Of a stretch of 39,584 bases of DNA, positions 35,556 to 39,584 are shown in pieces (position 1 is the stretch's first letter; each line of letters starts with the position of its first letter). Below the pieces are notes generated by a model. The model saw only the letters and a list, made by a program, of their open reading frames with translations. It made no database searches and was not told where the DNA came from. The DNA lies in assembly GCA_021738345.1 (NCBI GenBank), contig JAIPCE010000010.1:1-39584 (forward strand), written 5' to 3'. This stretch comes from Rhodoferax sp. GTDB lineage: Bacteria; Pseudomonadota; Gammaproteobacteria; Burkholderiales; Burkholderiaceae_C. The translations under genes and the position numbers were made by a program.

Positions 35556-37406
35556 ATGCGCCCACACGGCCACTACGCCACCGCTCCTGCAGGGGATGCG
35601 GTTACGGACCCACCCACTCCCAAATCGGACTGGGCCACTCTGCAACGCCTGTTTCCCTACCTGTGGGCCTACAAGTGGCGTGTCATCGCTGCGCTGGCCT
35701 TTATGGTCGGCGCCAAGATGACCAATGTGGGTGTCCCGCTGTTGCTCAAGAACCTGGTGGACCGCATGAGCTATCAGCCGGGCGAGCCTTCGGTGGTGCT
35801 GGTGGTGCCGGTTGCGCTGCTGTTTGCCTATGGCGCGCTGCGGCTCTCGACCACCGTGTTTACCGAATTGCGGGAGCTGGTTTTTTCCAAGGCCACGCAG
35901 GGTGCCGCACGCAGCATTGCCCTGGAGACGTTTGAGCATCTGCATGCCTTGAGCCTGCGTTTTCACCTGGAGCGCCAGACCGGCGGCATGACGCGGGACA
36001 TCGAGCGTGGGGTGCGCGGCATTGAGTCGCTAATTTCGTATTCTTTGTTCAGCATTGTGCCGACCTTGCTGGAGGTGGCCATGGTGCTGACCATTCTGGC
36101 GGTCAAGTTTGATGTGTGGTTTGCCTGGATTACGATCGCCGCATTGGCCTGTTACATCACCTTTACCGTGCTGGTGACTGAGTGGCGTACGCAGTTTCGG
36201 CGCCAGGCCAATGAGTTTGACTCGGCCGCGCATGCCAAGGCAATTGACTCCCTGTTGAACTACGAGACCGTCAAATATTTCAACAACGAAGGCTTTGAGG
36301 CAAGCCGCTATGACGAGAGCCTGGAGCGCCTGCGCCGTGCGCGCCTCAAGAGCCAAACCACGCTATCGATTCTCAACACCGGGCAACAACTCATCATCGC
36401 CTGCGGCCTGGTGGCCATGCTGTGGCGCGCCACCCAGGGTGTGGTTGACGGGCGGATGACGCTGGGTGATCTGGTCATGGTCAATGCCTTCATGATCCAG
36501 CTTTATATTCCGCTCAATTTCCTGGGCGTCATCTACCGCGAAATCAAGCAAAGCCTGACCGACCTGGAAAAAATGTTCAACCTGATGGAGCGCGAGCGTG
36601 AAATCGCCGATGTTCCCGGTGCGCAGCCCTTGCAACTCGGTGACGCCACCGGATTGGTGTTCGACAACGTCAGCTTTCACTACGATCCGGCCCGCCCCAT
36701 CCTGCACCGCATCAGTTTCGAGATTCCGCCCGGTAAAACGGTCGCGGTGGTTGGGCCGTCGGGCTCTGGCAAATCCACCCTGGCACGGCTGATGTACCGT
36801 TTTTATGACGTGAGCAATCCCCACGAGGGCGGTCGGATAATGATTGCGGGGCAGGACATCAAGCGTGTGACCCAGGCCAGTGTGCGCCAGGCGATTGGCA
36901 TCGTGCCTCAGGATACGGTGCTGTTCAACGACACCGTGGAATACAACATTGCCTATGGCAAACCTGGTGCTACCCGCGCCCAGGTGGAAGAAGCCGCAGC
37001 ATCGGCGCACATTCACAGTTTCATCAACGCCACACCCAAGGGCTACGCCACCATGGTCGGGGAACGGGGTCTGAAGCTTTCGGGGGGAGAAAAGCAACGC
37101 GTTGCGATTGCCCGTACCTTGCTCAAAAACCCGCCTATCCTTATTTTTGACGAAGCCACTTCGGCGCTCGATTCCGCCAATGAGCGCGCCATTCAGGCTG
37201 AGCTGCAGAGCGTGGCGCGCAACAAGACCACCCTGGTGATTGCGCACCGGCTCTCCACGGTAGTCGATGCCCACGAAATCCTCGTGATGGAAGCCGGGCG
37301 CATCATCGAGCGTGGCAACCACCTTGCCCTTTTGGCAGCGCAGGGGCGCTATGCCGAGATGTGGGCACTGCAGCAGTCGACTGATTCGTCCGACGACACT
37401 GCCTGA
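35556..37406 (+). CDS. Atm1-type ABC exporter (heavy metal or glutathione-linked)
   Basis: A 616-residue half-transporter: six transmembrane helices in about residues 35-330, then an ATPase domain. Walker A is GPSGSGKST, the Q-loop region IVPQDTVLFND, signature LSGGEKQR, Walker B LIFDEATSALD, and H-loop IAHRLSTV. The membrane part has NYETVKYFNNE and GLVAMLW, matching bacterial Atm1/ABCB7-like exporters (glutathione conjugates or metal complexes) rather than lipid A flippases. A homodimer is expected. ATG 35556 is used; ATG 35514 is in frame but overlaps the start of the divergent thioesterase gene. LysR follows after 11 bp. Confidence 0.9.
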   Translation: MRPHGHYATAPAGDAVTDPPTPKSDWATLQRLFPYLWAYKWRVIAALAFMVGAKMTNVGVPLLLKNLVDRMSYQPGEPSVVLVVPVALLFAYGALRLSTTVFTELRELVFSKATQGAARSIALETFEHLHALSLRFHLERQTGGMTRDIERGVRGIESLISYSLFSIVPTLLEVAMVLTILAVKFDVWFAWITIAALACYITFTVLVTEWRTQFRRQANEFDSAAHAKAIDSLLNYETVKYFNNEGFEASRYDESLERLRRARLKSQTTLSILNTGQQLIIACGLVAMLWRATQGVVDGRMTLGDLVMVNAFMIQLYIPLNFLGVIYREIKQSLTDLEKMFNLMEREREIADVPGAQPLQLGDATGLVFDNVSFHYDPARPILHRISFEIPPGKTVAVVGPSGSGKSTLARLMYRFYDVSNPHEGGRIMIAGQDIKRVTQASVRQAIGIVPQDTVLFNDTVEYNIAYGKPGATRAQVEEAAASAHIHSFINATPKGYATMVGERGLKLSGGEKQRVAIARTLLKNPPILIFDEATSALDSANERAIQAELQSVARNKTTLVIAHRLSTVVDAHEILVMEAGRIIERGNHLALLAAQGRYAEMWALQQSTDSSDDTA

Positions 37407-37417
37407 TAATTCGCAGC

Positions 37418-38359
37418 ATGGAAACCAAATGGCTTGAAGATTTTGTTTCGCTGGCGGAAACGCGCAGTTTCAGCCGCTCGGCCCAATTGCGGCATGTGAC
37501 GCAGCCCGCTTTTTCGCGCCGTATTCAGTCGCTGGAGGCCTGGGCTGGTACCGACCTGGTGGACCGCAGCAGTTACCCGACGCGATTGACGCCGGCCGGG
37601 GAAACCTTGTACGACCAGTGCATGGAGGTGTTGCAGTCGCTGCAAACGACCCGTGCCATGTTGCGCGGGCATAACTCGGCGGGCCACGATTTCATTGAAT
37701 TTGCGGTGCCCCACACGCTGGCGTTTACCTTTTTTCCGGCTTGGGTCACGGTTTTGCGTGAGAGTTTTGGACCTTTCAAGAGCCGATTGATCGCATTGAA
37801 TGTGCACGACGCGGTGATGCGTCTGGTGGAAGGCAGTTGCGATTTGCTGATTGCCTACCACCACCCATCGCACCCGTTCCAGCTCGATCCCGAGCGCTAC
37901 GAGATGGTGAGTCTGGGCGAAGAGGTGATAGCGCCCTATGTCCGCGCCGACGCCTATGGCGAGCCCATGTTCCGGCTACCCGGGCACGCTGACAAGCCCT
38001 TGCCTTATCTGGGTTATGCACCGGGCGCCTATCTGGGGCAGGTGGTCGACATCATCTTGAAGCAATCGGCCTTGCCCATGCACCTGGAGCGGGTGTATGA
38101 GACCGACATGGCGGAAGGACTCAAAGCCATGGCGCTTGAAGGGCACGGGGTTGCCTTTTTGCCGGAAAGCGCGATTCGCAAGGAACTGCGCAACAATAAG
38201 CTGGTCAGTGCCATGCCCCATGGGCTGCCCCACATGCATTTCACCATGGACGTGCGCGCCTACCGGGAAAAACCGCAGGGAAAAGAAGCCCACCGAGGTC
38301 TGGGCAAAGTTCCCAAAAGCGCGGCGCAGGCCCTGTGGTCACACTTGGGATCGATTTGA
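37418..38359 (+). CDS. LysR-family regulator, HypT-like
   Basis: A 313-residue LysR regulator. The N-terminal helix-turn-helix is ETKWLEDFVSLAETRSFSRSAQLRHVTQPAFSRRIQSLE, split here by position (residues 2-40), and the type 2 periplasmic-binding-like effector domain follows from about 90. Its opening ETKWL and the general layout resemble E. coli HypT (YjiE), which responds to hypochlorite, but I cannot show that the sensing residues are kept. It is 11 bp downstream of the Atm1-type transporter and 30 bp before pyrC, so it may share the transporter's transcript. Confidence 0.85.
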   Translation: METKWLEDFVSLAETRSFSRSAQLRHVTQPAFSRRIQSLEAWAGTDLVDRSSYPTRLTPAGETLYDQCMEVLQSLQTTRAMLRGHNSAGHDFIEFAVPHTLAFTFFPAWVTVLRESFGPFKSRLIALNVHDAVMRLVEGSCDLLIAYHHPSHPFQLDPERYEMVSLGEEVIAPYVRADAYGEPMFRLPGHADKPLPYLGYAPGAYLGQVVDIILKQSALPMHLERVYETDMAEGLKAMALEGHGVAFLPESAIRKELRNNKLVSAMPHGLPHMHFTMDVRAYREKPQGKEAHRGLGKVPKSAAQALWSHLGSI

Positions 38360-38389
38360 GCCCTCCTTATTTTTGAGACATTGATTCCC

Positions 38390-39433
38390 ATGACAGAGAC
38401 TTTGACCCTGACCCGCCCAGATGACTGGCATGTGCATGTGCGCGACGGCGACGCACTGCACACCGTGGTGCCCCATACGGCGGCCCAGTTTGGCCGGGCC
38501 ATCATCATGCCCAATTTGCGCCCGCCTGTGACGAGCGCAGCGCAGGCGCGGGCCTACCGTCAACGCATTGTGGCGGCGGTTCCCAATGGGTTGGCCTTTG
38601 AACCCCTGATGACGCTGTATCTGACGGACAAGCTCGCCCCCGATGAGATGTTGCGCGCGACAGATGCCGGCGTGGTGGCGCTGAAGCTCTATCCGGCGGG
38701 TGCCACGACCAACAGCGACGCTGGCGTGACCGACCTGCGCAAGACCTACAAGACGCTGGAGGCGATGCAGCGCGAAGGGCTGCTGCTACTGGTGCATGGC
38801 GAGGTGACATCGCCCGAGATAGACCTGTTTGACCGCGAAGCGGTGTTTATCGAGACCCAGCTTATTCCACTACGCCGGGACTTTCCCGAGCTGAAAATTG
38901 TGTTCGAACACATCACCACGCTGGAAGCTGCACAGTATGTCGAGCAGGCCGAGCGCTTTACCGCAGCCACCATCACCGCCCACCATCTTCTCTACAACCG
39001 CAATGCGCTATTCACTGGTGGCATACGACCCCATTACTATTGCCTGCCCGTGCTGAAGCGAGAAGCCCATCGCCAGGCCCTGGTCAAGGCTGCGACCAGC
39101 GGCAGCCCCAGATTTTTTTTGGGCACGGACAGCGCGCCCCATCCAGCACACCTGAAGGAGCATGCCAGCGGCTGCGCAGGTTGCTATACCGCCGCCACCG
39201 CGATGGAGCTCTATGCCCAGGCTTTTGAGGCAGCGGGTGCCCTGAATCGATTGGAAGGTTTTGCCAGCTTTTTCGGGGCAGATTTTTACGGACTGCCGCG
39301 CAATACCGGCCGCATTTCGCTAAAGCGTGAAGAATGGACCGTTCCCGAAAGCTATCGGTTTGGTGCTGGCGAGCTCAAGCCCCTGTGTGCCGGCGAAGTG
39401 TTGAGATGGAAGTTGGCACCAGCAGGCGCTTGA
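38390..39433 (+). CDS. pyrC: Dihydroorotase
   Basis: A 347-residue zinc amidohydrolase of the pyrimidine pathway, class II (E. coli PyrC type). The N-terminal metal site H-x-H is [12 protein letters not shown], the carboxylated lysine lies in [13 protein letters not shown], and later metal or catalytic residues are LVHGE, FEHIT and GTDSAPHP with the substrate loop [12 protein letters not shown] 38390 ([13 protein letters not shown]) is preferred to a TTG at 38381. It is followed by the start of a DUF3025 gene on the same strand. Confidence 0.95.
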   Translation: MTETLTLTRPDDWHVHVRDGDALHTVVPHTAAQFGRAIIMPNLRPPVTSAAQARAYRQRIVAAVPNGLAFEPLMTLYLTDKLAPDEMLRATDAGVVALKLYPAGATTNSDAGVTDLRKTYKTLEAMQREGLLLLVHGEVTSPEIDLFDREAVFIETQLIPLRRDFPELKIVFEHITTLEAAQYVEQAERFTAATITAHHLLYNRNALFTGGIRPHYYCLPVLKREAHRQALVKAATSGSPRFFLGTDSAPHPAHLKEHASGCAGCYTAATAMELYAQAFEAAGALNRLEGFASFFGADFYGLPRNTGRISLKREEWTVPESYRFGAGELKPLCAGEVLRWKLAPAGA

Positions 39434-39434
39434 G

Positions 39435-39584
39435 GTGCCAACCCACAGCCGTCATACCCGAGAAGCTGGGCATCCAGATCAAGTGCCCGGTCTCGCAGCG
39501 ATTGCGTGGGAGGCTCCTTGGCTCGCACCCTATGCCCAGGCGGGTCGGGCGGTCGCGCAGCGGGTTGCTGCGCGCATGGACTGC
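39435..39584 (+). CDS. Partial DUF3025-like protein, N-terminus
   Basis: From GTG 39435, directly after the pyrC stop, an open frame runs 50 codons to the window edge. It contains IAWEAPWLAPYAQAGRAVAQRVAAR, resembling the start of DUF3025 proteins as I remember them. GTG 39483 (just before PGLAAIAWEAPW) is an alternative start that drops 16 unconserved residues. The gene is truncated by the window, so length and completeness are unknown. Confidence 0.55.
   Translation, partial: MPTHSRHTREAGHPDQVPGLAAIAWEAPWLAPYAQAGRAVAQRVAARMDC

Noticed and set aside
36363..37322. 319-codon minus-strand open frame opposite the ABC transporter
   Set aside because: Shadow frame of the ATPase region; composition is His/Gly/Arg-rich without domains.

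Overview
The window looks like chromosomal DNA of a betaproteobacterium in the order Burkholderiales, most likely Comamonadaceae and perhaps close to Rhodoferax. This is inferred from gene order and protein style (liuR-ivd, corC-lnt-glyQS-gmhB-plsC-ygjP, dapF-DUF484-xerC, hslVU, pyrC followed by DUF3025, a DksA with a degenerate zinc finger). No rRNA, tRNA or CRISPR array was seen.

Layout. 1-3.05 kb: a branched-chain acyl-CoA catabolism locus (ivd, its MerR regulator LiuR, a metallo-beta-lactamase-fold hydrolase) arranged around a perfect 22-bp palindromic operator. 3.1-10.9 kb: a conserved minus-strand housekeeping run: corC, lnt, glyQ, glyS, gmhB, plsC and a YgjP-type metalloprotease. 11-13.8 kb: a GNAT protein, a conserved FFLDELY protein and a chemoreceptor without a sensor domain. 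13.8-23.8 kb: a long minus-strand run: dapF, DUF484, xerC, rlmI, a COG0523 metal GTPase, an N-terminally extended dksA, a 604-residue STAS-like protein, hslV and hslU.

23.8-27.2 kb is the most unusual functional block. A strong sigma-54 promoter match precedes four minus-strand genes: a stand-alone receiver, a receiver fused to a duplicated membrane hairpin, a nine-heme membrane-anchored cytochrome c, and a b-type cytochrome. A 12-bp perfect hairpin separates the regulators from the cytochromes. I read this as a regulated quinol-to-periplasm electron-transfer module. No histidine kinase and no sigma-54 activator are encoded in it.

27.2-34.7 kb is an accessory segment bracketed by two diverged inverted copies of a roughly 200-bp repeat. 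It holds a diguanylate cyclase, an Lrp/AsnC regulator with a divergent ornithine cyclodeaminase, the decayed remains of rhuM and hsdR (probably a lost type I restriction locus), and a DMT-family exporter. The rhuM remnant carries a 158-bp miniature transposable element with a 4-bp target duplication. Removing it restores an intact rhuM reading at that point.

34.7-39.6 kb returns to ordinary genes: a small conserved protein, a YciA-like thioesterase, an Atm1-type ABC transporter, a HypT-like LysR regulator, pyrC and the start of a DUF3025 gene.
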